DNA of 64,000 nt from CAZDET01 sp964504335 (lineage in GTDB: Bacteria; Bacteroidota; Bacteroidia; Chitinophagales; Saprospiraceae). The stretch lies in assembly GCA_964504335.1 (NCBI GenBank), contig CAZDET010000019.1, positions 17,150-81,149 of the forward strand, read 5' to 3'. Shown here piece by piece: positions 32,278-40,629 of the stretch. The translations under genes were made by a program, and so were the position numbers. Position 1 is the stretch's first letter; each line of letters begins with the position of its first letter. The notes beneath the pieces are model-generated. The model did not search any database, was not told the DNA's origin, and worked only from the letters and a program-made list of their open reading frames with translations.

Positions 32278-33012
32278 TCAATTGAGTGTAGCGACCAGCG
32301 ATTTCAATCGGCTGTGATCCGGATACTTTGCCAGCCCCTGCTTACAGTAGAGCAATGCCTCTTCGTAGCGGTCCTCCCGATGGTAGTAGAGCGCGAGGTA
32401 CAAATAGGCTTCGTCTTTTCCCCAGGAAGGAGCGTGCGGGTAATCGGCGGTCTGCTCTGGGAGTGTCAGCGCTTTGAGTAATAGCGCTTCCACCTCTTTT
32501 CCGCCGCCGTATTCTTCGGGAGTGTAGTAATCGCTCTTTCCTTTACAGAGGTGTGCGCGCAGGTTATCGGGGGCGATTTTCAGGGCTTTGTTGTAGTGTT
32601 TGTCCGCCTTCGATGAGCGCACCACTGCCTCTCCCGGATGGAAGGAAATGCTGTAGCTGTAGGCAGATCCCAGCATCACATGGGCTTCGGCATCCAACTT
32701 TTTCAATCCTTCGAGTACCGCGATGAGTCGATCAATTGACTGAGCACCCATAGCCTCCTGCTCCTTCGAATCGCGCAATACGGCCTGCGCGTACAGCCCG
32801 TACGCCAACCAGTAAGCGACAATCGGTTCGGAATGTTGTGCATGAGCCGCTTCCAGTTCGGCGAGCAACGGGGCCAGTTCATCGACTTCGGTTCGCAATG
32901 AATTACCCAAGGCGACATCGATCCGATCTTCAATCTCGTGCAACAGTGAATCCGGTGCCGCCTGGGTTATGCCCAAGCAACCGATCCCAAGTATCCAAAG
33001 CAAGCATTTCAT
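32278..33012 (-). CDS. Secreted TPR-repeat protein
   Basis: 244 residues with a signal peptide (LLWILGIGCLGITQAAP). Helical repeats fill the mature protein. The clearest TPR-like units are SKADKHYNKALKIAPDNLRAHLCKGKSDYYTPEEYGGGKEVEALLLKAL and DEAYLYLALYYHREDRYEEALLYCKQGLAKYPDH. It should work as a protein-protein scaffold in the periplasm. It is the first gene of the receptor/kinase/regulator operon (23-base gap to the receptor), so it may help deliver a ligand or assemble the receptor. Confidence 0.8.
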   Translation of the reverse strand: MKCLLWILGIGCLGITQAAPDSLLHEIEDRIDVALGNSLRTEVDELAPLLAELEAAHAQHSEPIVAYWLAYGLYAQAVLRDSKEQEAMGAQSIDRLIAVLEGLKKLDAEAHVMLGSAYSYSISFHPGEAVVRSSKADKHYNKALKIAPDNLRAHLCKGKSDYYTPEEYGGGKEVEALLLKALTLPEQTADYPHAPSWGKDEAYLYLALYYHREDRYEEALLYCKQGLAKYPDHSRLKSLVATLN

Positions 33013-33172
33013 GATTCGCTAGTGTTGATTCACCAGCAATAGACGCCCTTTTAAGAGTAAGTGAAAAATCCTTTCGGTGATTGGTAGACCTCGATCGGTG
33101 AGTGGGGGGGTTGATGTTATAATGCTGTAATGCTGTAATTTACTGACATTGCCACATCGACCAATTACAGAA

Positions 33173-34717
33173 TCACTCCATTACCACATTACTCTCCCGC
33201 TGCAGGCGGCGCCAATCTTTTAGGTAATAATCCAAAAGTACCGGTCGATCGAGGGTGTTGGGTTGGATGTCTTCGGGCGCGCGCTGATCGGGTGGGAAGT
33301 GGAAATAACGGGGCAGTTGATTCGCTTCGATGAAGCGTGGTTGGATGGTGGCCGGCAACTGCCAGTTGGCAGGAGCCGCGGTACCCGCCAGCACAAAGCC
33401 CCAATCGCCGAAGGAAGGCACGTAGACATGGAAGGGGCGCACCCAGTCGAAGACCGCCTCCAGACTGGCGGCAATACTCCAAAAAGCCGCCCGCGTATAA
33501 AAGGGGCTGGTGGCCTGCGTCGCGAAGAGCCCATCGGGGCGCAGCCGCTCGTGTACCATTCGGTAAATGTAGGTGCTGTACAGCCGGGAAACACCCTCCG
33601 TGGTCGGATCGGGGAGATCCGCCAGAATGAGATCGTACTGTCCGGTATCGCTGCGAAGAAACCGCCCGGCATCTTCCGCTACGAGCTGTACGCGTTCATC
33701 GTCGAGCGCGCCTTCGTTGAGCTCCACGAGGGCGGGAAACGTACGGCCCAGTTTGAACACGGCCGGGTCAAGATCGATAATCGTCAACTGCTCCAAATTG
33801 GGCCAACGAAGCACTTCCCGAGCCAATAAACCTTCTCCGCCTCCCAGAATGAGCACGCGCCTTAAGGAAGGGCAATAGCCGGCGGGAATCAATGCCAGGG
33901 CCTCGTGGTACCGGTATTCATCCCGCGAACTAAATTGAATGACCCGATTGATGTAGAGCCGAGTTTCGGCTCGATTTTTCGTAATCGCCAGCCGTTGATA
34001 GGGCGTCTGTTCGCTGTAGATGACGCGGTGGCTGTAGGCTTTATTCTCGAAAAACAGCAGCAACGAGCGAGCCCCCAACAACAAACCGACAAAGAACACC
34101 AGGCAGAGCAGCCCGGCCACCAGTATCCGCCGTCGAAAGCGGCGGCCCAAATGGGACGCAAAAGCATAAGCGATCCCCAAGCCTAATAATATGTTGAGCA
34201 TCCCGAAAAACACGGAGGTCCGAAACAAGCCGTAAAAAGGGAGTAGCAAAAAGGGAAACAACAATGTAGCCCCCAACGCCCCGAAGTAATCGAGCGACAG
34301 CACGTTGGCCAAATTGCTGCGCAGCGGATAGTAGGTCTTCATAATCCGCGAGAGAAGCGGCAGTTCAAAACCGGTCAGCAATCCAACCACACCGGTAAGT
34401 ACCTGAGTAAAGATCTGAAACCCCACAACGGTCAGGCCATCGAACGCCAGATACAACAGCAACACTGCCGCCCCTCCCACCAATCCAAGCAATACTTCTA
34501 CCAGCACGAACCAATCGAAGAGCCGATTGCCCAAAAACTTCGAAAAGTAGGCCCCTAGCCCCATAGCGGCCATGTAGATGCCGATGGTCAGGGAGAATTG
34601 CTGCACGCTGTCGCCCAGGAAGTAAGCACTTGTCGTACTGATCAGTAATTCGTAGATGATGGAGCAGAGGCCCGCAATGAAAATGGCGGTACCGATAACC
34701 AGCTTATCACGCTGCAT
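33173..34717 (-). CDS. Membrane-fused spermidine-synthase-like aminopropyltransferase
   Basis: 514 residues. The first 225 residues form about seven membrane helices (AIFIAGLCSIIYELLIS through LVAGLLCLVFFVGLLLG). The cytosolic part is a spermidine-synthase fold: SRDEYRYHEALALIP, SAM-type glycine loop VLILGGGEGLLAREVLRW (about 285-302), IIDLDPAVF, then the acidic YDLILADLPDPTTEG, where spermidine synthases have the catalytic Asp region (DSTDP becomes ADLPDP), and LYSTYIYRMV. Aminopropyl transfer from decarboxylated SAM to an amine is therefore plausible; the substrate may differ from putrescine. It is divergent from the lipoprotein and ATP-grasp genes at 34814-36569, suggesting a polyamine link. 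Confidence 0.87.
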   Translation of the reverse strand: MQRDKLVIGTAIFIAGLCSIIYELLISTTSAYFLGDSVQQFSLTIGIYMAAMGLGAYFSKFLGNRLFDWFVLVEVLLGLVGGAAVLLLYLAFDGLTVVGFQIFTQVLTGVVGLLTGFELPLLSRIMKTYYPLRSNLANVLSLDYFGALGATLLFPFLLLPFYGLFRTSVFFGMLNILLGLGIAYAFASHLGRRFRRRILVAGLLCLVFFVGLLLGARSLLLFFENKAYSHRVIYSEQTPYQRLAITKNRAETRLYINRVIQFSSRDEYRYHEALALIPAGYCPSLRRVLILGGGEGLLAREVLRWPNLEQLTIIDLDPAVFKLGRTFPALVELNEGALDDERVQLVAEDAGRFLRSDTGQYDLILADLPDPTTEGVSRLYSTYIYRMVHERLRPDGLFATQATSPFYTRAAFWSIAASLEAVFDWVRPFHVYVPSFGDWGFVLAGTAAPANWQLPATIQPRFIEANQLPRYFHFPPDQRAPEDIQPNTLDRPVLLDYYLKDWRRLQRESNVVME

Positions 34718-34813
34718 GAATTGCTTTTCCGTCGTTAGAGTTAGGCAAAAGTCAGTATATTTCTTTTCAACGTTGTTAGAAGCACATGCATCTTACAATA
34801 AATCTTGCAAGAT

Positions 34814-35398
34814 ATGACAAGCCCAAGTACGATAATTAGCGGTGGCCTCGCCTTTTTAGTGGCCGGCTTTCTATTCGGTTGTAGCCCGAGCGTCGAAAGT
34901 ACGACAAGCGAGGATGCCACCGGCCTGATCACCACCGTGAAGGAAGTAGAACCCAATGAATGGCGTATTGCAGACGAACAGGTGGTCGCCGATACAGCCG
35001 ATAGCCGCGTAATTGCCGAAAGCTACGAGGGCGTCGTGGATACCTACACGCTCGCAGAGGTACGCGAGGCGCTCAACACCGAAGAAACCGCAGCGGATAC
35101 CACCAGCAATACCTCCAACCGCTACTACCGCCGCCACTACGGAGGGTTTGGTATTCTACAGTACGCGCTGATGGGATATTTCATCAACCGGTCGTTTGGC
35201 AGGCAGAGTGGGTTTTACGGACAGCCCAACCCACGCTACTACGTGAATCAGCAGACCTACAACCGGGTCAATAGTACCGCTGGCGATCAATTGCGTAGCA
35301 CGCGCACAAATCGCACGTCCAATACCCGCAGTACGCGCCCATCCAACAGTCGATCCGGCTACGGAAGTGGTCGTTCAACGCGTTCTTTCGGTGGATAG
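34814..35398 (+). CDS. Lipoprotein with YgiB-like C-terminal Gly-Gly tail
   Basis: 194 residues from ATG 34814 (an in-frame TTG nine bases earlier is less likely). The hydrophobic segment ends in a lipobox (VAGFLFGCSPS). An acidic region (about 25-95) precedes a Tyr/Arg-rich stretch (NRYYRRHYGGFGILQYALMG), then a low-complexity Ser/Thr/Arg tail ending GSGRSTRSFGG. Overall plan and final residues resemble E. coli YgiB and YjfM (DUF1190), which end in a similar SRS-Met-Gly-Gly; these are partners of the YgiC/YjfC ATP-grasp enzymes. The next gene, a YgiC homologue, overlaps this one. I infer that the flexible tail is the substrate of that ligase. YgiB-family membership was judged from memory, not by search. 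Confidence 0.75.
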   Translation: MTSPSTIISGGLAFLVAGFLFGCSPSVESTTSEDATGLITTVKEVEPNEWRIADEQVVADTADSRVIAESYEGVVDTYTLAEVREALNTEETAADTTSNTSNRYYRRHYGGFGILQYALMGYFINRSFGRQSGFYGQPNPRYYVNQQTYNRVNSTAGDQLRSTRTNRTSNTRSTRPSNSRSGYGSGRSTRSFGG

Positions 35399-36569
35399 CC
35401 GGCTGCACCCCGCCCAGCGACTCAAGCGCCGGCGGCTCCAAAAAGATCAGCTGGATTGGGTGGTGACCGGCGAGAACGCCGATTACCTCGCTACCGATTA
35501 CCTGGAAATCACCCAGGCCGAGTGCACCGATTTGCTCGAGGCGGCTCAGCGTAGCCACGAGCAGTTGCTCGACGCCGCTACCTACGTCGCTCAGAGGGGG
35601 TTATGGAAGGAGGTGGGCATTCCCAAGCGGGCCATTCCGCTTCTTCAGCATTCGCTCGAACGAGAGCGCGATAACTTCCTGCTCGGCCGCTTCGACTTCG
35701 CCGGCGGACTGGATGGCTTGCCCATTAAATTGCTGGAATACAATGCCGATACCTGCTCGCTACTCCCCGAAACGGCCCTGCTCCAAAATGTCCTTACCGA
35801 ACGGGCCGGACACCAACCCCACAACCACCTGATGGAGGAACTCGAACAGCGGTTCCGGCAGCTCCTGGCGGCTCATCCGGATCGGGAACCCTTCTTGCTA
35901 GTGTCCAGTATGGGGCATCCTGAGGATTACAGCAACGTAGATACCGTGGCCCGCGCCGCCCGCGTGGCCGGCTTCGAACTGGTGTTCAATATCGACCTGG
36001 AAGCCGTAATTTTTGACCCCGGGGAAGGCGTATTCGTCGAAACGGAACCGGATCGTTTCGTGCGCATGGACTTTTGGTTCAAGATGATCCCCTGGGATTT
36101 CATGCTGTTCGAAGAACCGGAACTCTGGGACACCCTGGAGTCCATCATCCAAAAAGACCTCCTGGTAACGTTGAATCCGGCCTGGTCGATGCTCCTTCAG
36201 AGCAAGGGCTTACTATCCGTAGTGGCCGACCTGTATCCAAATGACGCACTGCTCCTACCCGCCTCGCCGAACGAGCAAGCGCTTTTGGGCAAATCCTATT
36301 CCTACGTGCGCAAACCGTTCTTCGGCCGGATGGGCGAAAACGTGGCCCTCTACGACGCCAGCGGGAGTACCCTGGCCCAAAATGAGGGCGAATACGGAAC
36401 GCAACCGATGATTTATCAGGAAGGCGCCGAATTCAACACCGACGGAGAAGAGTATCGCTACCAGGCAAGCGTTTTTTTCACCAACGCGCCCGCCGCAGTA
36501 GCCTTCAGGCGGCAAGATGATTTGCTGATCGACGACGATGCGGAGTTCATCGCCCACGTGGTGGTTTAG
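35367..36569 (+). CDS. YgiC/YjfC-like ATP-grasp ligase (glutathionylspermidine synthase family)
   Basis: 400 residues from a GTG at 35367; a GTG at 35391 is the alternative. It corresponds to the synthetase half of glutathionylspermidine synthase, without the amidase half. Landmarks shared with E. coli YgiC, in order, are GRFDFAGGLDGLPIKLLEYNADT (substrate/ATP region), FKMIPWDFMLFEEPE, TLNPAWSMLLQSKGLL, DLYPNDALLLPA, YSYVRKPFFGRMGENV (ATP-grasp Lys and metal-site region) and EGEYGTQPMIYQE. The family joins a carboxylate to an amine with ATP. The start overlaps the lipoprotein gene by 32 bases, so the two are translationally linked. With an aminopropyltransferase gene next door, polyamine conjugation of the lipoprotein tail is a reasonable hypothesis, not a demonstrated activity. 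Confidence 0.88.
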   Translation: MVVQRVLSVDSRLHPAQRLKRRRLQKDQLDWVVTGENADYLATDYLEITQAECTDLLEAAQRSHEQLLDAATYVAQRGLWKEVGIPKRAIPLLQHSLERERDNFLLGRFDFAGGLDGLPIKLLEYNADTCSLLPETALLQNVLTERAGHQPHNHLMEELEQRFRQLLAAHPDREPFLLVSSMGHPEDYSNVDTVARAARVAGFELVFNIDLEAVIFDPGEGVFVETEPDRFVRMDFWFKMIPWDFMLFEEPELWDTLESIIQKDLLVTLNPAWSMLLQSKGLLSVVADLYPNDALLLPASPNEQALLGKSYSYVRKPFFGRMGENVALYDASGSTLAQNEGEYGTQPMIYQEGAEFNTDGEEYRYQASVFFTNAPAAVAFRRQDDLLIDDDAEFIAHVVV

Positions 36570-36604
36570 GGCGGGAGCATCTCAAATTAAACTTTCAGAA
36601 AAAA

Positions 36605-36635
36605 TTGAAAACAATGGCTTTTTCACCTATCTTCC
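36605..36635 (+). promoter_or_regulatory. Promoter before the two small membrane-protein genes
   Basis: TTG at 36605-36607, 20 bases, TATCTTCC at 36628-36635, a near match to TAnnTTTG. It suggests the small membrane genes can be transcribed separately from the ligase gene. Confidence 0.55.
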
Positions 36636-36653
36636 CGCACAAAATGTGCTGAT

Positions 36654-37082
36654 ATGAAGGCCGATCGTTTCTTTCATCTTCTCAACTTCACGGTAAATAT
36701 TCTTGCCCTACTGATTATTGCAACCTGCTTTGCCGCCGGTTTATCCGGAACGGAAGATGCCTATCTCGTCGGTTTTTTACTGCTCTTTTTTCTCGGTGTC
36801 TATCAACTCGTGAATGCCCTGCATGGCGGCTTGTTGTTCAACGATGTGTTTCGCTTTATGTACGGAGGCTTGCTGGTCACATCTTTGATCGCACATTCGG
36901 CCGTCGCCGCCCTGGTTGCCTACTGGTTCTCCCATGCCCAATCGGGTAAGCTGGCCGACTTATTTGCCACCCTGTATTTTTTCCAGTTTGCCATCATTGG
37001 CTTTTCGGCGATGGCGCTGTATACTTACCACATCTGGCGAGTTTATTGTAGGAAGGAAAATTTGTTGCGCTCATTCGTTTAA
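36654..37082 (+). CDS. Small four-helix membrane protein, unknown function
   Basis: 142 residues with four hydrophobic segments: FTVNILALLIIATCFAAGL, LVGFLLLFFLGVYQLVNAL, GGLLVTSLIAHSAVAALVAYW and LYFFQFAIIGFSAMALYTYHIW. It ends in a basic tail (CRKENLLRSF), presumably cytoplasmic. No catalytic residue pattern stands out. It has its own promoter and is followed 9 bases later by a second small membrane protein that looks related (see that entry). Its position behind the lipoprotein/ATP-grasp genes may be functional or accidental. Confidence 0.75.
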   Translation: MKADRFFHLLNFTVNILALLIIATCFAAGLSGTEDAYLVGFLLLFFLGVYQLVNALHGGLLFNDVFRFMYGGLLVTSLIAHSAVAALVAYWFSHAQSGKLADLFATLYFFQFAIIGFSAMALYTYHIWRVYCRKENLLRSFV

Positions 37083-37091
37083 CATCGCTCT

Positions 37092-37442
37092 ATGATCTCA
37101 CCTATCCGTTTGCAAATCGACTTACTCGTACAAACCATATTAATTGTAGCTTGCGCGATTCTCACCATTTACTTTCCTTTCTGGGCTTTTGTATGCCTCT
37201 TTGCCGTGGCCATTTGGCAACTGATAAGCGCCACCGAACTGTGGTTGTCGTTTCGCCTGCACACCCGGCATTCTTTTCTTTGGGCAGGCATGATTTGCCT
37301 GATCGTCGGCTTCCTGGGCAACGACCACTTCGGTATTATCATCTGGTTGCCCCTGCTGACAGTGGTGTTGGTTCACCTGTGGCGAACTGCTTATGAGTAT
37401 CAATTGATTCGCCGGCGTCGGCGGACGTTTTGGGACGTGTAG
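37092..37442 (+). CDS. Small four-helix membrane protein, probable relative of the preceding one
   Basis: 116 residues with hydrophobic segments at about 10-30, 31-50 (FVCLFAVAIWQLISATELWLSF), 61-80 and 82-98, ending in a very basic tail (RRRRRTFWDV). The second helix and following loop resemble LLFFLGVYQLVNALHGGLLF of the neighbour, so the pair may be a tandem duplication that diverged. It is cotranscribed with the neighbour (9-base gap). A short dispersed repeat begins right after its stop. Confidence 0.72.
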   Translation: MISPIRLQIDLLVQTILIVACAILTIYFPFWAFVCLFAVAIWQLISATELWLSFRLHTRHSFLWAGMICLIVGFLGNDHFGIIIWLPLLTVVLVHLWRTAYEYQLIRRRRRTFWDV

Positions 37443-37443
37443 T

Positions 37444-37470
37444 TTGGTACTTTGGTCTTTTGGTACTTTA
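37444..37470 (+). repeat. Short dispersed repeat copy (GGTACTTTGGTC type)
   Basis: TTGGTACTTTGGTCTTTTGGTACTTT, sharing GGTCTTTTGGTACTTT with the repeat at 20117-20141. It fills the gap between the convergent small membrane-protein gene and BatD gene. Confidence 0.6.
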
Positions 37471-37475
37471 ATTAT

Positions 37476-39254
37476 TTAGGCATTTGAGCGGCTTGTCGTA
37501 GTACCGATTTGTTCCTCCGCCTGGGCAATAGCTTCTACGGCTTGCTCATAAGTTGCTCGCATGGCTTCGATGTTGTCTTTGCCACCGTAGAGAGCGACCT
37601 CACAATTTTCCAATATCCTGACATACTGACCGGCGGTTGCTTCCGACGTGCCGTTTTCCACCAGGCAATGTTCCACGTATTGTTTGGTGAGGTCTGTGGT
37701 AGGTACGCCCAGTTTATCCTGTACGTAGCCAAATAGCGCCTGAGCGACTTCCCGGTAAAACGGTTTGGCGGCTTGCTCCTTGAGGTATTGCTCGGCTGTT
37801 TTCAGCTGGTCGGCGGCCCGTTGTCGGGCTTTCAGGCGGCGCTGCGTCTCCGGGTCCACCTGATTGGCCTCCATGCGGGCACGCAAGACGACAAACAACA
37901 GCGCAAACAGGAAAGGCAGTGCTGCGAGGGTCAGGAAGGTCGGGCTTCCCAGAAACGTATCCGCATAGCGGCGCAGGGGGACTTTTTTGCGATAAGGTCG
38001 AATATCTTCACCCGTTACCGCTTCCTGATCCATTACGGCCCCATCGGCGGAGGAAGTGGGTGCCCTGCTACCTTGAACAATGGTCACCTGAAAGCTCGTA
38101 TCGCTAATGGTTTCGTAGGATTCTGAATCGACGTCGAAGTAGGTAAAAGTAGGGCGAATGGTAAAGGATCCCGCTGCTTGCGGTACCAGGAGGTATTCGA
38201 ACTCCTTCACCCCGGCAACAAAATCGGCCCCTTCCAGGTACTCTTCGGACTGCACCGTCGGATCATAAACTTCGAATCCTTCGGGAAGAGTGATCGAGGG
38301 CGGCTGCATCCGTTTCAGGTCACCACTCCCCTCCACCCGAAGGGTAAGGCGCAGAACATCGTCGGTCGATAAATTGCTTCGGCTGATGCTTGATTGTAGT
38401 ACGTAGTCGCCGATGGCTCCCGTAAAATCGGCTGGGGCCGGACTGGGCAATGGAACCACCGATATGGTGAGCGGCTCGGTCTCCACGGGTTCCTGCCGCA
38501 ATTGTCGCCTCAAAAAGAAACTGGTCCCGGAGTCATCGTCCTCCACGACTCCCAGCAACGTCCGGTAAGAACTGATGGGCAAAGTACCGCTTTGTTGGGG
38601 GTACAAGGCAATGCGTTTTAGCACCCGGGTGGTGTACTCCCGTCCTTGCACGACTTCGCGCAACGGCCGATTGTCGAACCGCCGGACCTCCCGGGCATAA
38701 AACCCTTGGTAGTCGCTCTCCATCATGGGGTTTGCCCCTTCGATTCCGCGGGTGGTGTAGAGCTTGTAATCGAGTACGAGTTGCTCCCCGACGAAGGCCC
38801 GGGTATCACTGATTTCCGCCTGGATGAAAAAATCCGACCCCGCCTCATTGACGGCCCCCTCCACCACGCCGATGTAGAGCGGATCGGTTGCCAACCGACG
38901 CCCACCCACATTAATCGTTGCGGGACCGATGCGAAGTCTGCCGGCTCGGTCGGGGCGCAGGAGGTAGACATAACTCGACTCCTGGGAGACCCGGCCATTG
39001 ACCACCGTAGTCCGCACACTGCGGGAAGGCCCCGTCAGAATCTGAAAACCCGAAAAATCCGGTGGTACAAATCCGCTTCCCTCTGCGTTGGTCAGCGTAA
39101 ACTGGACCTCTACCCGACTGCCCAACAAGACTTGTTTGGCATCCGCAAAAGCTTCAAAGCGGACCGGACCGGCCGACTGGGCGTAGCCCATGCAGGCAGT
39201 CAGTATCAACAGCCAGCACCCTATCCACCGACCGTATACCGCCGATCTTGGCAT
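37476..39254 (-). CDS. batD: BatD family protein
   Basis: 592 residues from ATG 39254 (signal peptide GRWIGCWLLILTACMGYAQ). A GTG at 39266 overlapping the upstream stop (TAGTG) is an alternative and suggests coupled translation. The protein has several beta-sandwich domains: SRVEVQFTLTNAEGSGFVPPDFSGFQILTGPSRS is the classic BatD opening. One membrane helix is near residue 440 (FLTLAALPFLFALLFVVLRA), followed by a helical cytoplasmic tail. It is part of the Bat complex with the VWA proteins BatA and BatB, linked to aerotolerance and envelope stress in Bacteroidota and Leptospira. Last gene of the operon that starts with MoxR. Confidence 0.93.
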   Translation of the reverse strand: MPRSAVYGRWIGCWLLILTACMGYAQSAGPVRFEAFADAKQVLLGSRVEVQFTLTNAEGSGFVPPDFSGFQILTGPSRSVRTTVVNGRVSQESSYVYLLRPDRAGRLRIGPATINVGGRRLATDPLYIGVVEGAVNEAGSDFFIQAEISDTRAFVGEQLVLDYKLYTTRGIEGANPMMESDYQGFYAREVRRFDNRPLREVVQGREYTTRVLKRIALYPQQSGTLPISSYRTLLGVVEDDDSGTSFFLRRQLRQEPVETEPLTISVVPLPSPAPADFTGAIGDYVLQSSISRSNLSTDDVLRLTLRVEGSGDLKRMQPPSITLPEGFEVYDPTVQSEEYLEGADFVAGVKEFEYLLVPQAAGSFTIRPTFTYFDVDSESYETISDTSFQVTIVQGSRAPTSSADGAVMDQEAVTGEDIRPYRKKVPLRRYADTFLGSPTFLTLAALPFLFALLFVVLRARMEANQVDPETQRRLKARQRAADQLKTAEQYLKEQAAKPFYREVAQALFGYVQDKLGVPTTDLTKQYVEHCLVENGTSEATAGQYVRILENCEVALYGGKDNIEAMRATYEQAVEAIAQAEEQIGTTTSRSNA

Positions 39255-39265
39255 GATCGCTTCCA

Positions 39266-39805
39266 CTAAATACGGGTAATTTTCCGCTTTTTCTTCCGCA
39301 CCTTACTGCTATCCGAAGGAGCATCGGCTGGCGGAAAGGGAAATGAGAACGGGCGGTTAAAGAATTCTTCCCAGGGGTCGAATAGCTGCGGGCGGCGTTC
39401 GGTTGGAAGCTCCCGGCGGATGCCCTCCGGATTGGGTAAAACGACTATTTCCAACGGCTCGGTACTCAGGATCGAACCATCCACCGCGATGGAGGCCGGT
39501 TCCAGGTAGTACAAGCCTGCTTCTTTGGGCTCCAACAGGTATGTGAAGCACTGTTTCTGACTTACCTGGCCATTGATAATCGACATATTGCTAGAAATGG
39601 AAGGCCCTCCGACGATGTGGAAAAACTCGAATGCCGGAGGCTGATAGTCTTGCCCCTGGGCATTTTCCAGGCAAAATTCCACCCGAAACGGATTGTACAG
39701 CAGAATGCTATCGGTGCCTAACTCGACATTGAAACGGACATCTTCCTGGCTTCTCAATCCGAGGCAGAGCAGGAGAGCTACCAGGATAGTGAACAGCTTT
39801 TTCAT
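39266..39805 (-). CDS. Short BatD-like protein
   Basis: 179 residues from 39805 (MKKLFTILVALLLCLGLRSQ, signal peptide). It aligns clearly with only the first 110 residues of BatD: DVRFNVELGTDSILLYNPFRVEF, PPAFEFFHIVGGPSISS, IINGQVSQKQCFTYLLEPKEAGLYYLEPASI. It then ends in a Pro-rich segment and a basic KVRKKKRKITRI tail with no membrane helix. So it is a one-domain paralogue sitting between batC and batD, perhaps a soluble periplasmic partner of the same complex. Its stop overlaps the GTG alternative start of batD. Confidence 0.85.
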   Translation of the reverse strand: MKKLFTILVALLLCLGLRSQEDVRFNVELGTDSILLYNPFRVEFCLENAQGQDYQPPAFEFFHIVGGPSISSNMSIINGQVSQKQCFTYLLEPKEAGLYYLEPASIAVDGSILSTEPLEIVVLPNPEGIRRELPTERRPQLFDPWEEFFNRPFSFPFPPADAPSDSSKVRKKKRKITRI

Positions 39806-39876
39806 GCTCCAACTGATTTTGAGGTTGTATAAATGGATTAGGTACAATGAAATGTCGGGGTTTAGCGGATTGTTTA

Positions 39877-40629
39877 TTACCATTTTTTTGGAGAATTACA
39901 TCCGGCACCTTGTCGCTTCCGCATTTTTTCCATGGTGCGTTCTTCCTCGTTCCGGGCAATTTCCAGCAGGCGCTCGGCTTCCTCGCGGCTGAGGGCTCCG
40001 GGTTGGTTGGGGGATTGCTGTTCCTCCGGGTTTTTGGGTTGCTGCGGGGGTTCCTCTTCGGGGGCACCACCGCCGGCGGGGTCTTCGGGAGGAGGTTGCT
40101 CGCCGCTGCCGGGCGGAGGGGGCTGGTTTTGATCGCCTTCTCCGGACTGCGGGTCCTGCTGTTGTTGCTGCTCCTGATCCTCCGGCGGTGGGGGTGGCGG
40201 CAGTCGTTGCAGCGCCTTGATCAGGTTGTGCTTGGTGGCTAAATCCCCTGGATTCAGACGCAACGCATTTTTATAGGCTTCAATGCTTTTTTGATAATCC
40301 TCCTGTTGGAAGTAAGCATTGCCCAAATTGTGATAAGCCATCGCTTTGGCCGCCGGATCGTCGGCCAGGCGGGCCGCTTCTTCGTAGCGTCCGATTGCGT
40401 CTTCGTAATCGCCGGTCTGGTATTGAGCGTTGCCGAGGTTGTAATTTCCCTGCGCGGAGTTGCGCGATTCCAACGCCCGGCGATAGCTCTCAGCCGCTTC
40501 CTCGTACGATTCGCGCTCGTAGGCCTGGTCGCCTCGTCGCAGCGAGCGGTGCGCACTCTGCGCAGCAAGCGGCAACAGCCAGCTACTCAGGCAGATCAGA
40601 AAGACGGTCATGTAAGTTGTTCGCTTCAT
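39877..40629 (-). CDS. batC: BatC, TPR protein with proline/glutamine-rich tail
   Basis: 250 residues with a signal peptide (TVFLICLSSWLLPLAAQS). TPR units cover about residues 30-140 (ADQAYERESYEEAAESYRRAL-like, then NYNLGNAQYQTGDYEDAIGRYEEA and YHNLGNAYFQQEDYQKSIEAYKNALRLNPGD). A low-complexity region rich in Pro, Gln, Glu and Gly spans about 143-215, and a short charged helix (SREEAERLLEIARNEEERTMEKM) ends the protein. It fits BatC of the Bat operon. Its start overlaps the stop of batB at base 40629. Confidence 0.92.
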   Translation of the reverse strand: MKRTTYMTVFLICLSSWLLPLAAQSAHRSLRRGDQAYERESYEEAAESYRRALESRNSAQGNYNLGNAQYQTGDYEDAIGRYEEAARLADDPAAKAMAYHNLGNAYFQQEDYQKSIEAYKNALRLNPGDLATKHNLIKALQRLPPPPPPEDQEQQQQQDPQSGEGDQNQPPPPGSGEQPPPEDPAGGGAPEEEPPQQPKNPEEQQSPNQPGALSREEAERLLEIARNEEERTMEKMRKRQGAGCNSPKKW

